Below are positions 23,674 to 32,510 of a stretch of 39,905 bases of DNA, in pieces. The notes under the pieces were generated by a model. The model was not told the origin of the DNA. It did no database searches and was given only the letters and a program-made list of their open reading frames with translations. Location: NCBI GenBank assembly GCA_028278345.1, contig JANQEL010000282.1, positions 1-39,905 of the forward strand, in the 5' to 3' direction. The translations under genes were made by a program, and so were the position numbers. Origin of the DNA: Myxococcota bacterium (GTDB lineage Bacteria; Myxococcota_A; UBA9160; UBA4427). The first letter of the stretch is position 1, and each line of letters begins with the position of its first letter.

Positions 23674-26367
23674 TCAGCGGCGAACGCGATCCAGAGCAGG
23701 AAGCTCACGCGGCTCCGAGAGAATGCGCTCGATTTCGCGGGCGACCGCCGCATCCGCATCGAGTTCGTGCAGCTCTCGAAGGGCGCGCAACTCGAAGACC
23801 GGAGAATGCTGCTTGTGCGCGAGGTCGCGGGCCGCGTCGAATGCATCACGGGCCTCGGAAACGCGACCAGCTGCGTGAGCAAGGCGACCCAGCAGCCGCC
23901 ACGTTTCGCATAGAACCCAGCGTTCGCCATGTTCTTCCGACGACTCCCGCACCGCCAGCGCATGACGCTGCGCCTCGTCGAAGCGATCGGCATGTTCGAA
24001 GAATCGGGCCACGAGACTCTGTGCATATCCGCGCATCGCGCCGCCTTCGGGTTGCTCGAATCGCGGAGCCACGATGGCCCCCAGATCCCCGACCGGCATC
24101 CGGGGACGTCCCTGCAGCTCATCGGCCCAGGCACCGAACATGAAGCCCGCTCCGAGAAGAGGAGCGATGCTTCGATCGGTGGCCAACGCATCGAGCCGAG
24201 CGGCCTCGGCGGCCAGGCTCGGCAAGTCACCACGTAGCTCGTGCAGCATGCAGGCGTGAAAGCGGGCCAGCGCAAGGCTGTACACCGCGTTCTCGTGTTC
24301 GGCCAACCTCATCGCACGCTCGATGCGCCGCAACGCAGCCTGCTCCTCGCCCAGGGCGAAACAAGCGATCGAGGTCGACGCGAGCGCAAGGACGCTCGGG
24401 TCGAGGAGGAGATAGCGAACGAAGGTGGGACGCGCGTCGACGGGCGGTTCTTCCGCAATGAGGTCCCGAGCAGCCGCGAACTCGCCTCCGATGGCCTGCA
24501 GCGTGCCACGCCACATTCGGGCCAGGGTCGCCCAGCCGGCAGGCAGTTCCTCGACGCCACGCATCGCCCGATCGTAGAAACCGAGGTTGCGTTCATGCAC
24601 ATAGCGCAGCCCCGCAAAGACCGCGCGAACCTCATCGTGCTGCACCCGCGCGAGCAGGTCCGCGGCGTCGTCGAGCACCAGAGCGATCTCGTTCGATCGC
24701 CCCCCCTGCGCGCTGAGCGCGCCGCAGCGCAGGGCCATGAGTTCGAGCAACTCCTTCGGCTCCTCATCGCCGGATCGATCGCGAAGGATCTCCAACGCGA
24801 CCGTGGCGTGCCGCTCGCAGGACTCCCATGCCGTGGCACGCATGGCTTCCTCGGCGGCCATCCTGCAGAAGCGCAATGCACTCGCACCGCCATCCCCGGC
24901 GACGGGCAGAGCGGCCGCCAGGTGATGTGCGAGGTCGGTGACCTCTTCTCCCCTCGGCGAGCCGTAACGTTCGAGCTTCAAGGCCGCGATTCGCCGGTGA
25001 AGTTGCGCCCGTTGGTGCGGGCCGAGCTCATCGGCCGCGGCCTCGCGAAGCAACGCATGTGAAAAGCGGAGTCGAAACGTCGTCGGAGTCGAATCGAGTT
25101 CGAGGATCCCGGCCGCAATCGCTTCGTCGCGCCAGTCGGCAACGCTCGGGCCAACGAGGGCATCGACCAGTTCGATGTCGAAGCGATGTCCCACGAGCGC
25201 TGCGACGCGTACGGCTTCTCGCGTACCCGGAGAAAGACGATCGAGTCGCCGGCCGAGCACCGCCTTGATGCTGCGCGGCAACTCGCCCTCGGCTCCGTCG
25301 TGGCTCTCGAATTCGCGAACCAGCGACCGAACGTAGAAGGGATTGCCGCCCGAGCGTTCATAGATCGCGGTGCAAACGCGCTGGGTGGCCGCCTCTCCGA
25401 GGATGTGACGGGCCAGGGCGATTACCTGCGCGGGTTCGAGAGGCTCGAGTTCGCAACGGGTCACCTGGGGCAGGGAAACGATCCCTCCGATCGAGTCGCC
25501 AAGGCTCTCGAGCTCTCCCGGGCGATAGGTCGCCACCAAGAGGAGCGGCCAGTCGATCATGCGGCGCGCCACGAACTCGAGGGCGGCGAGTGACGACGCA
25601 TCGGCGTTGTGCAGATCTTCGAGGATGACGATCAGGGGACCGCGCTCACATGCGGCACGAAGCGAACGCGCGAGGCCGTCGAGCACATCGACGCGCGGCG
25701 CAGCGGACGGCTCCTGCCAGCTCAACTCCTCGGGTGGAGTTCGTCCTGGTTGCAGACCGAGGACCTCGGAGATCTCGCCCTCGAGTTCCAGGGGAGCGAG
25801 TTCACGCAACACCTGGGTCCAGGGCCAGAAAGCGGGGGCGGCATCGCTCTCGTCGCACCACCCGCGTGCGAGGCGCATGTCACCGGCCCTGCGAACGATC
25901 TCCTCGGTCGTGCGCGTCTTGCCCATGCCGGCGTCCCCTTCGAGCAGGACGAGCCGCCCTTGCCCGAGCGCCGCCTCCTCGCGTGCCACGGCGAGGTTCT
26001 CGAGCAGATCCGTGCGGCCGAAGTACGGCACGCGGGCGGGCGGCGGCACCAGCTCTCGCACGGGCGCCTCGAAGCGGAAGCCCTGTCCCCGAACCGTGCG
26101 CACCCAGGGCGGATCCCGATCGGTGTCGTCGAGAACCTTGCGCACCTGGTAGATCGCGGAGCTCAGCGCCCAATCGCTGACGTGGACCCCGCCCCAGACG
26201 TCGCTCAGCAGGCGTTTGCGGCTCAGGGTCTCGTTCGGGTGGCGCGCGAGGTACGAGAGCAGATCCAGCGTGCGCACCTGCAGTTCGAGGTTCTCGCCAT
26301 CCCGCTCGAGTGAACGCTGCTGGAGATCCAGCTCGAAGTCACCGAACCCCAGGCGTTTCCGACTCAT
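23674..26367 (-). CDS. Winged-helix DNA-binding regulator with AAA/STAND-type ATPase and helical-repeat domain
   Basis: An 897-residue regulator. An OmpR/PhoB-type winged helix fills about 1-105 (LSRKRLLSDVWGG, SSAIYQVRKVLD, VRTVRGQGFRFE). An ATPase follows with Walker A GDAGMGKT (144-151) and Walker B LIVILEDLHNADASS (E250, D251). About 480-897 are TPR-like helical repeats rich in Ala/Leu/Arg, likely binding a ligand or partner. This is the layout of AfsR/MalT-like signal-responsive regulators without a receiver domain. It is divergent from the three-gene envelope operon at 26510; a direct repeat typical for PhoB-type winged helices lies between them. It is upstream of and in the same direction as the AhpD-like selenoprotein gene (76-base gap). 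Confidence 0.9.
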   Translation of the reverse strand: MSRKRLGFGDFELDLQQRSLERDGENLELQVRTLDLLSYLARHPNETLSRKRLLSDVWGGVHVSDWALSSAIYQVRKVLDDTDRDPPWVRTVRGQGFRFEAPVRELVPPPARVPYFGRTDLLENLAVAREEAALGQGRLVLLEGDAGMGKTRTTEEIVRRAGDMRLARGWCDESDAAPAFWPWTQVLRELAPLELEGEISEVLGLQPGRTPPEELSWQEPSAAPRVDVLDGLARSLRAACERGPLIVILEDLHNADASSLAALEFVARRMIDWPLLLVATYRPGELESLGDSIGGIVSLPQVTRCELEPLEPAQVIALARHILGEAATQRVCTAIYERSGGNPFYVRSLVREFESHDGAEGELPRSIKAVLGRRLDRLSPGTREAVRVAALVGHRFDIELVDALVGPSVADWRDEAIAAGILELDSTPTTFRLRFSHALLREAAADELGPHQRAQLHRRIAALKLERYGSPRGEEVTDLAHHLAAALPVAGDGGASALRFCRMAAEEAMRATAWESCERHATVALEILRDRSGDEEPKELLELMALRCGALSAQGGRSNEIALVLDDAADLLARVQHDEVRAVFAGLRYVHERNLGFYDRAMRGVEELPAGWATLARMWRGTLQAIGGEFAAARDLIAEEPPVDARPTFVRYLLLDPSVLALASTSIACFALGEEQAALRRIERAMRLAEHENAVYSLALARFHACMLHELRGDLPSLAAEAARLDALATDRSIAPLLGAGFMFGAWADELQGRPRMPVGDLGAIVAPRFEQPEGGAMRGYAQSLVARFFEHADRFDEAQRHALAVRESSEEHGERWVLCETWRLLGRLAHAAGRVSEARDAFDAARDLAHKQHSPVFELRALRELHELDADAAVAREIERILSEPRELPALDRVRR

Positions 26368-26435
26368 CAGCCTCTCCCGCGATCTCCGAGCGTACAGCCT
26401 CCTGCGGGGACACGGGAGAGCCGCGCCGGGGCACG

Positions 26436-26454
26436 GCTCAAGTTCTGCTCAAGT
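26436..26454. promoter_or_regulatory. Direct repeat (8 bp, 11-bp period), candidate operator of the winged-helix regulator
   Basis: GCTCAAGT occurs at 26436-26443 and again at 26447-26454, giving a seven-base core repeated with a four-base gap (11-bp period). PhoB/OmpR-type winged helices bind tandem half-sites with exactly this geometry. It sits in the 142-base gap between the divergent regulator and envelope operon, 55 bases before the operon's ATG. Only one repeat pair is seen, so chance is possible. Confidence 0.45.
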
Positions 26455-26509
26455 ACCTGCGGCTGCGGCGTCGGCACTTCTCGTCAACATCGTCGGGAGG
26501 AGAACAACC

Positions 26510-27907
26510 ATGCAAAGCCGATTCAGATTTGTGTTCGCGGCCGCTGCGGCCGTGTGGTTCAACGCCCAGGGCGCTGCGGCCAACGATTTCCAGATCCTGC
26601 CGAGCTTCTATGAGCTCGACACCGACATGAACGTCACCGTGGTCGCCGAGCAGGATCCCACCGAGTACGACTTCTCCCGCTACAAGTGGGCCCGGGGCGA
26701 GGTGTCGGTCCGCGGTCAGTGCGATGCCGGCTACAAGATCGCAGACGCGCGATTGAACTGGCCGGACGGCTACGTGCAGGTCATCGAATCCGGTCGCGAG
26801 GTCATGAGCATCGGCGCCAATCACGGTGCGGACTGGGTGCGCTTCCAACGCTCGTTCGAGATCGAGGATGGCAACCCGGCCTACCCGGCGGCGTGCAACG
26901 CGCACGCCGAGCATCAGATCGCGCACTATGACAAGACGCCCTACGAGATGTATGGCCTGGGCTTCGGCGTGCAGGCGGACGAGGGCATCGAAGTCGGACT
27001 CGTGGTGCACTGCGACCGGATCGGTTTCGGTAGCGGCCCCGTCCACTACTCGACCGAGATTCCGGTCACCCTCGGATGCTCGGCCACGGGCTTGAATCCC
27101 CCGCTTCCCCCCGACGCCCGAGTGGGCGACGCACTGCGCCATCCCTTCCAGGTCACGAGTGCCAGGACGCGCATCACGCCGAACAGCGGCACGCGCCAGT
27201 GCCCCGCTGAGCTTTCGATCGACATCCGCGTCGACGCCGTGGGCGAAGGCAACGCCGTGTTCCGCATCGAGCGGATCGACGGTGCGAAGTCGGCGCCGAT
27301 TCGCATTCCAGTCGAGAAGCGACAGAACGGCTCCGTCGGTCGCTACTCGCAGGCCTTCATGATCGGCGAAGAACGACCGCCCCACCCCACACCGCCGCCG
27401 ATGGAGCCCGAACCGGGCGAACAGATGATGGCGGCCGGCGGTGGAGGCGGGCCGCAGATCCCCGATCTTCCCGAAACCTCCGAAGTAGGCGAGCACGAAC
27501 AGACTGGCGCCTTCCGCATCGTCGGTACGGCGCCGCACGCCTTCGAATCGGATTGGGGGAACTACCGGATCGACTGCGAGTGGCCACCCATCCGATCGCC
27601 CTACGCCGCGGGCGACGATGGCTTCCGCTCCGGAAACGACGGAGGGGATCCGCCGGCGCCGCCGCGACTGCGCGTGGCCGAACCCGGTCCGCCACCGCTT
27701 CCCGAGCCGCGCCGCGTGGGACGGCCCGTTCTCGTCCAGCGTGAAGCGTCGCCACCGAAACGCAAGCCGGCGATGGCCGCGGGGACTTCACGCGACGACG
27801 GCGGCGACTCGAGCGAAGACCTGCGCTCGCAATCGAGCACGGTGAATTCGAAAACGACGAAGAAGGAGAGACGCACCCCGAAGCCGGTGGACGGCCGGCC
27901 GCGATGA
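26510..27907 (+). CDS. Exported protein of unknown function, first gene of the envelope operon
   Basis: A 465-residue protein with a signal peptide (1 to about 24, ending GAAA-N). The mature N-terminal part (about 25-210) has spaced cysteines (RGQCDAGYKI, AACNAHAEH, VVHCDRIGFG, TLGCSATG) that could form disulfides. The second part (about 225-300) begins TPNSGTRQCPAELSIDIRVD and looks like a repeat of a beta domain. The C-terminal third is Pro/Gly-rich and finally Lys/Arg-rich (KTTKKERRTPKP), likely disordered and periplasmic or peptidoglycan-facing. I do not recognise a family. A strong GGGAGGAG precedes the ATG. The stop overlaps the next start by four bases (ATGA), so it is translated with the beta-barrel gene. 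Confidence 0.8.
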   Translation: MQSRFRFVFAAAAAVWFNAQGAAANDFQILPSFYELDTDMNVTVVAEQDPTEYDFSRYKWARGEVSVRGQCDAGYKIADARLNWPDGYVQVIESGREVMSIGANHGADWVRFQRSFEIEDGNPAYPAACNAHAEHQIAHYDKTPYEMYGLGFGVQADEGIEVGLVVHCDRIGFGSGPVHYSTEIPVTLGCSATGLNPPLPPDARVGDALRHPFQVTSARTRITPNSGTRQCPAELSIDIRVDAVGEGNAVFRIERIDGAKSAPIRIPVEKRQNGSVGRYSQAFMIGEERPPHPTPPPMEPEPGEQMMAAGGGGGPQIPDLPETSEVGEHEQTGAFRIVGTAPHAFESDWGNYRIDCEWPPIRSPYAAGDDGFRSGNDGGDPPAPPRLRVAEPGPPPLPEPRRVGRPVLVQREASPPKRKPAMAAGTSRDDGGDSSEDLRSQSSTVNSKTTKKERRTPKPVDGRPR

Positions 27908-29919
27908 GAGGCATCGGGCGATGCGCACGATGCCTCGCCCTCCTCCTTCTACTATGTCTGCTTCCCGCCGTTGCGTGGCCGAGCGTGGAGCCGCCGCCCG
28001 CAGTACTGCTGGACGCGGACGCCACCCGCGCTCCCGATCAGCCATTCGAGATCGAGTTGCCGCGCGATTGGCGGGGCGAGGTTGCACTCGAACTCGACCG
28101 CATCGACGTCACCGCCTGGTGCGCTCTCGACGATTGGTTTCTGCGCTTCACACCCCCGGTGCCGCTCGGCACCGGCGCGCATGAACTCGTCCTGCTCGAG
28201 GTGGTACGAGACGGCTCGGTGCGCGAGCGAGGAAGGTGGTCTTTCGACGTGCGCCCTGCCCTCGGCGCCGGGCTCGAGCTGGGCGGCGGTGGAACCTTCA
28301 CCACGCGCCCCGACGATGACGGGTTGAACGATGCACCGAGCCGAGCACACGGCGCACTGGATGCCGAGGGGCACGCCTCCTTCCAGGCGGAAGGGACGCG
28401 CATCGAAGCCAACGCGATCGCGATCTACGACTCGAACGGCGAACGTGTCTTCGATGGTCGCGATGTCCATCTCGGTGAATACCAGATCGAAGCATCCACA
28501 CTGACCTCCCGCGCGAGCGAGGTGACGGCGCGACTCGGGCATCACGCGCCGACCCGCGAGACCCTCGTGACACAGGCGTTGCGCCGCCGGGGTGCGTCCC
28601 TCGAAGTGGGGTTTCGCGAGCTGGGGATCCGAACGACCGGCTTCATGATCGAAGGCAGCGACCAGCTCGGCGGACGGGATCTCGGCCTCGGCCTCGACGA
28701 CAGCGACGATTGGATCGCCGGCGTCGATCTGGAGGGACGCCGACCGCTCGGCAACTCCTGGGAGTTCGGCCTCGGCTTCCTCTATCTCGAAGGGGAAGCG
28801 AGCGACGACGGCGGAGGCCTGAGCGGGCTCTCGGGCGACCCGCGCACGCAACGCGGCTCGGCCTGGAGCGCGCGGGGCGACCTCGCGCACACGGGCGGTC
28901 GCCTGAACCTCTTCGGCGAATACGCGAGTTCCGATCTCGACGAAAGCACGAGCGCACTCGCACAGCGCGATCACGCCTACCACCTCGGCACTTCGTTGCG
29001 GCCCTTTCGCGCGCTGCGCATCGCTGGACACTCCGCGGAGTGGACGCTCTCCGTCGACGGCACACGCTTCGGAACGCACTTCCGCAGCCTCGGTGCCGCC
29101 GGACAGACCCGCGACCGAAAGGGAGCCACGGCCCGCAGCCAACTCTACTGGCGCGGTCTCGGCGTCGACCTCACCTATGGCCACGAGCGCGACAACGTCG
29201 AGGGATTGAAGATCCTTCCCGAACTCGAACTGAACTACGGCCGGGTCGCGACACATTGGAATCCCGACTTCGAACTCGAAGCCGAGGTGTGGAAGTGGAT
29301 CGGAAGACCGAGCGTGCGCTTCGACGCGGCGATCACGGAGACACGCGTCGACTCCGACCCGGCCGACCTGCTCGAGCAGGGTCTTCTATACGAAACGAGT
29401 TCATGGTCGGCCGGTGCGGGTCTGGGTTTCGCGCGCAACCGATTCAGTTGGGGGGTCGGGCATCTCGAGGCGGCCGACCGCGTGCGGTCCAGCGCCCTGG
29501 GCGACGAACGGACGCGCGTGAGCGAGGCATACGCCCAGTACAGCATTGGAAGCGTCTCGCTCGGCACCCACTACCGCGTCGATCAGCGCCGAAAGCGCCG
29601 CGCTCCAAACCGACGCGTGCACCTGCTGCAGGGTGACGTCGCGTGGGCCGGCACGAACGGCCTGCGAGCCCACCTGAATGCCACCTTCGAGCGCGGACGC
29701 GAGGCCGATGTCGAGAATCAACGCTCCTGGTGGCTGAGCGGAGGTGCGCAGTGGAACGTGCCGTTGGGCGATCCGAACTGGCCCGACCTCTCGCTCGGCA
29801 TCGACGCCACGTGGTTCGATCGCGACGACGATCTCGAAGGCGTGGGAGATGTCGACCGCTACGAACTCTTCATGCGCCTCCACCTGGGGTGGACGCGCGC
29901 CTGGGGGACATTGCGATGA
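27904..29919 (+). CDS. Exported, probably outer-membrane beta-barrel protein
   Basis: A 671-residue protein with a signal peptide (about 1-27). The first 110 residues form an Ig-like or periplasmic domain (WRGEVALELDRIDV). From about 115 to the end the sequence alternates amphipathic strands with Gly/Asp-rich turns (GAGLELGGGGTFTTRP, WEFGLGFLYLEG, RLNLFGEYASSDLDES, SWSAGAGLGFARNRFSWGV), typical of a large outer-membrane barrel. The last strand (ELFMRLHLGWTRAW) is not terminated by the common Phe. The family is not recognised. It lies between two exported proteins with four-base overlaps at both ends, suggesting one envelope complex, possibly a transporter or secretion outlet. Confidence 0.78.
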   Translation: MRGIGRCARCLALLLLLCLLPAVAWPSVEPPPAVLLDADATRAPDQPFEIELPRDWRGEVALELDRIDVTAWCALDDWFLRFTPPVPLGTGAHELVLLEVVRDGSVRERGRWSFDVRPALGAGLELGGGGTFTTRPDDDGLNDAPSRAHGALDAEGHASFQAEGTRIEANAIAIYDSNGERVFDGRDVHLGEYQIEASTLTSRASEVTARLGHHAPTRETLVTQALRRRGASLEVGFRELGIRTTGFMIEGSDQLGGRDLGLGLDDSDDWIAGVDLEGRRPLGNSWEFGLGFLYLEGEASDDGGGLSGLSGDPRTQRGSAWSARGDLAHTGGRLNLFGEYASSDLDESTSALAQRDHAYHLGTSLRPFRALRIAGHSAEWTLSVDGTRFGTHFRSLGAAGQTRDRKGATARSQLYWRGLGVDLTYGHERDNVEGLKILPELELNYGRVATHWNPDFELEAEVWKWIGRPSVRFDAAITETRVDSDPADLLEQGLLYETSSWSAGAGLGFARNRFSWGVGHLEAADRVRSSALGDERTRVSEAYAQYSIGSVSLGTHYRVDQRRKRRAPNRRVHLLQGDVAWAGTNGLRAHLNATFERGREADVENQRSWWLSGGAQWNVPLGDPNWPDLSLGIDATWFDRDDDLEGVGDVDRYELFMRLHLGWTRAWGTLR

Positions 29920-31187
29920 GGATTCCCGTCTCGAAGGCGTCTCGGCTCGTCGCTGCGATTTCGACCCTGCTTCTGTTCACCTCGGCCGCGCCGGCCGATG
30001 TCACCGACGTCTCGCCCACGCCCTCGACTCGGACACTGCCTCTGGGAATCGATGCTTCGGGGTCGGTCCCCGTCTCACTTCGCTGGGATGTCACGACGAT
30101 CTACTCCTTCCCACCCGCCCCGAGCGTCGTGACTTCGACGGCCGGTCGCTTTCGTCTCGGCACGAGGGGGCCGGTCATCGCAACCGTGTCGACGCAGGTG
30201 ATGGCGTCGGTGCCTCCCTTCCCCTTCGGTGTGCCCGAAACGGTGAGCGTACTCGAGAACCTCGTGGTGCCGGCCTCGGTCATCTCCGCCGCCCTCGAAC
30301 ACAACGCACCGCGCATCCTCTATGAACGCACCTTCGGCGACGACCGGAGTATCACCACCGCGACCGGCACCGTTTCGCTCCACCTCTTGTCCAGCAAGAG
30401 CGGCGAAGTCGAAGCCCTTCGCGTCGATCTGCACTTCGAAGGTGGTGCGGCGCTTCGCGTCGTTCAACGCGGCGCCACATTGCGACCCGTAGCCGACATC
30501 GCCTACCAGGGCGCAGGCCGCGTCGAGTGGGTGTGGGAGGTGACGACCGGAGGTTCGAGCGCCGGCGAGCCGATCTTCCGTCCGCTCCACCGCGAACGGC
30601 GACGCCTCGATGCCGCGGGTCGAACCCGCATCCGCGGCCCGATGCTCCCGACGGCAATGACGGGCTTGCGACTGGTGCGCCTCCGCTTCGTCGACCCCCG
30701 TGCGCGCTTCACCGTGGAGCCCATTCGCTACCTGGTCCGCGATAGCGGCGACGACGAGAGCGAAACGGCAGACATCGAACTTCTCGCACCCGAGCCGGGC
30801 GCCGTGCTCGAGGCCGAGACGCTCTTCTCCTGGAAGGAGGTGCCGGGAGCTTCCGTGTACGTGCTGCAGCTACTCGAACGCGGAAGCAACGTGCAGGCGG
30901 GCAGCAACCTGGCGAGCGGGGATGTCGAACCGATCGAATCGAAACCGCGCACGGTACTGGCCACGGATCCCGATTGGGAGGGAGCCCTCGTCGTTGGGTT
31001 GATGATCGACGGCGAGACCACCCGCGCCTCGCTCGAGCCGAGCCAGTGGCGACACCTGCTTCCGGGCCACGGCTATCGCTGGCGGGTGACCGCACTGAGC
31101 GCCGAGGGAGAACTGCTCTCCCGAAGCGACTCGCGACCCTTGCGAACCGGAGATGCACCGACCCCCGACACCGCGCCGTCCGACTAG
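29916..31187 (+). CDS. Exported protein with C-terminal fibronectin-III-like domain, third gene of the envelope operon
   Basis: A 423-residue protein with a signal peptide (1 to about 27, ending APADV). The middle is beta-rich with a short positively charged loop (FRPLHRERRRLDAAGRTRIRG). About 285-410 resembles a fibronectin type III or carbohydrate-binding beta sandwich: LLAPEPGAVLEAETLFSWKE, ASVYVLQLLERG, LPGHGYRWRVTALSAEGE. The tail is a short Thr/Pro/Asp stretch. No catalytic motif is seen. The ATG overlaps the barrel gene's stop (ATGA). With its partners it likely forms a periplasmic or surface assembly under the control of the divergent ATPase regulator. Confidence 0.75.
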   Translation: MRIPVSKASRLVAAISTLLLFTSAAPADVTDVSPTPSTRTLPLGIDASGSVPVSLRWDVTTIYSFPPAPSVVTSTAGRFRLGTRGPVIATVSTQVMASVPPFPFGVPETVSVLENLVVPASVISAALEHNAPRILYERTFGDDRSITTATGTVSLHLLSSKSGEVEALRVDLHFEGGAALRVVQRGATLRPVADIAYQGAGRVEWVWEVTTGGSSAGEPIFRPLHRERRRLDAAGRTRIRGPMLPTAMTGLRLVRLRFVDPRARFTVEPIRYLVRDSGDDESETADIELLAPEPGAVLEAETLFSWKEVPGASVYVLQLLERGSNVQAGSNLASGDVEPIESKPRTVLATDPDWEGALVVGLMIDGETTRASLEPSQWRHLLPGHGYRWRVTALSAEGELLSRSDSRPLRTGDAPTPDTAPSD

Positions 31188-31194
31188 TACGGCT

Positions 31195-31779
31195 CTAGAA
31201 CAGGAAACGCGCCCCGAAACTCGTCGTGTTGCTGGCCGAGATGTCGGAGTCCTCGGCCCCGGTGCCGATGGTCAGGAGATTGTCGGCGCGCAGGGCGAAG
31301 CGCGGTGTCAGGTAGTACTCGAAGCCGATGCGCGGGCCGCCGCGTACGGCCGTTCGGCTCGCGTCGTCATCGTCGACATCGATCGTGAAGACGCCGACGC
31401 CGACGGCCAGCCCCGTGTACAGGAGCATGTTCGCTTCGGCACCGAAGAGGTTCGAGTTCACGCGTGCCCCCACGTAGGGGAAGTAGCCGGCGAGGGTGCC
31501 GGGGCCCGCGATCAACCCCATTGCGCGGATCCCGCCGCCCAGTTCGAAACGCGCACTCTTCGTGATGTAGGAGAAGTCGGCGCTCCCGACCAGGGCAGCC
31601 GAGGCGAACTCGCTCTCGGCATTCACGGCCGCGAGCACGGTGATGGCCTTCTTGCCTCCGAGTTCGACCGGCTCGCCGGCACTTGCCGGCTGAGCGCCAA
31701 CAACGATGCAGATGCCGAGCCGGATGAAGGGGATCGCTGTCCTGGCCACGCTTCGAGCCTCCGTGAAATTTCGTTTCAT
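31195..31779 (-). CDS. Small outer-membrane beta-barrel protein
   Basis: About 194 residues with a signal peptide of around 35 residues (ending QPASA-G). The mature part is made of amphipathic strands (ARFELGGGIRAMGL, ANMLLYTGLAVGVGVFTIDV, GPRIGFEYYLTPRFALRAD) and ends GARFLF, with the terminal aromatic residue recognised by BAM in outer-membrane barrels. Size fits an OmpX/OmpW-like eight-strand barrel; the specific family is not clear. The ATG at 31779 lacks a good Shine-Dalgarno sequence, so a GTG start at 31827 is possible. Its 3' end lies seven bases from the convergent envelope operon. Confidence 0.72.
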   Translation of the reverse strand: MKRNFTEARSVARTAIPFIRLGICIVVGAQPASAGEPVELGGKKAITVLAAVNAESEFASAALVGSADFSYITKSARFELGGGIRAMGLIAGPGTLAGYFPYVGARVNSNLFGAEANMLLYTGLAVGVGVFTIDVDDDDASRTAVRGGPRIGFEYYLTPRFALRADNLLTIGTGAEDSDISASNTTSFGARFLF

Positions 31780-31795
31780 CGATACCACAGCGCTT

Positions 31796-31815
31796 TGTCC
31801 CCCGTCGAGGGGACA
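31796..31815. promoter_or_regulatory. Inverted repeat in the divergent barrel / PEP-CTERM intergenic region
   Basis: TGTCCCC and GGGGACA form seven-base perfect arms around a six-base spacer (CGTCGA), 16 bases upstream of the barrel gene's ATG. It could be an operator or a leader hairpin. No promoter elements are clearly placed around it. Confidence 0.25.
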
Positions 31816-31892
31816 GGCCGTCGCCACCCCCTTCCATACCTTCGACTCGATCGTCCAGCGCGGGCGATCGACTGGGAATGGGAGATGATGAA

Positions 31893-32510
31893 ATGACCTC
31901 GACCGCGCTCGCGCGTGCGCATCGATCGATCATACGCACCCTGCTGATCTGTTTATTTACCATATCCGCGACCGCTACGGCACACGGAGCCACCATCGTC
32001 CTCAACGCGGGGCAACTCGCCGGCTTCGACGGCATCGAAGTCAACGGCGATTTCTACGACGTGCGCTTCGTCGGCGGGCAGTTCAACAACTACCAGGCCT
32101 ATCAGAGCACCAACGGCAATGCGACGTTCTTCACTCCGGGGGCGGGGACGGCCGCCGCGGCGCTGCTCGCCGCCGTTCAGGCGACATCCTTCGATACGAA
32201 TCCAGCCGGAATCAACGGCTGCAGCGCTTCGAACTACTGCGGAATGGCCACGCCCTTCGGAGTGGTCGGCTCGTACTTCGGCACGGTCATCGCCTACAAC
32301 TACGCCGGCGCCGGCGACACGACGGGCGCGCTCAACATCTCCCCCGGCCACAACGTCAGCTCCGACTCGCACCTGATCTGGGCGGCGTGGAGCACGTCGG
32401 CTGTGCCCGAACCGGGAACGGGCTTGCTGGTGATGCTGGGGCTCACCGGCCTCGCGGGAACGCGCAAGCGACGAGCTTCAGCGAAGACGCCGCCGAGCCA
32501 TACCGCCTAG
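31893..32510 (+). CDS. PEP-CTERM surface-sorted protein
   Basis: A 205-residue exported protein with a signal peptide (about 1-33, ending TAHGA-T). The mature domain is Asn/Gly/Ala-rich with one cysteine pair (GCSASNYCGM) and no recognised enzyme. The C-terminus has AVPEPGTGLLVMLGLTGLAG followed by TRKRRASAK: VPEP motif, hydrophobic segment and basic cluster, the signature of exosortase substrates. Unusually, twelve residues follow the basic cluster, and this extension lies in the part that overlaps the convergent PEP-CTERM gene. GGGAG lies eight bases before ATG 31893. It probably ends on the cell surface or in an exopolysaccharide matrix. Confidence 0.88.
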   Translation: MTSTALARAHRSIIRTLLICLFTISATATAHGATIVLNAGQLAGFDGIEVNGDFYDVRFVGGQFNNYQAYQSTNGNATFFTPGAGTAAAALLAAVQATSFDTNPAGINGCSASNYCGMATPFGVVGSYFGTVIAYNYAGAGDTTGALNISPGHNVSSDSHLIWAAWSTSAVPEPGTGLLVMLGLTGLAGTRKRRASAKTPPSHTA

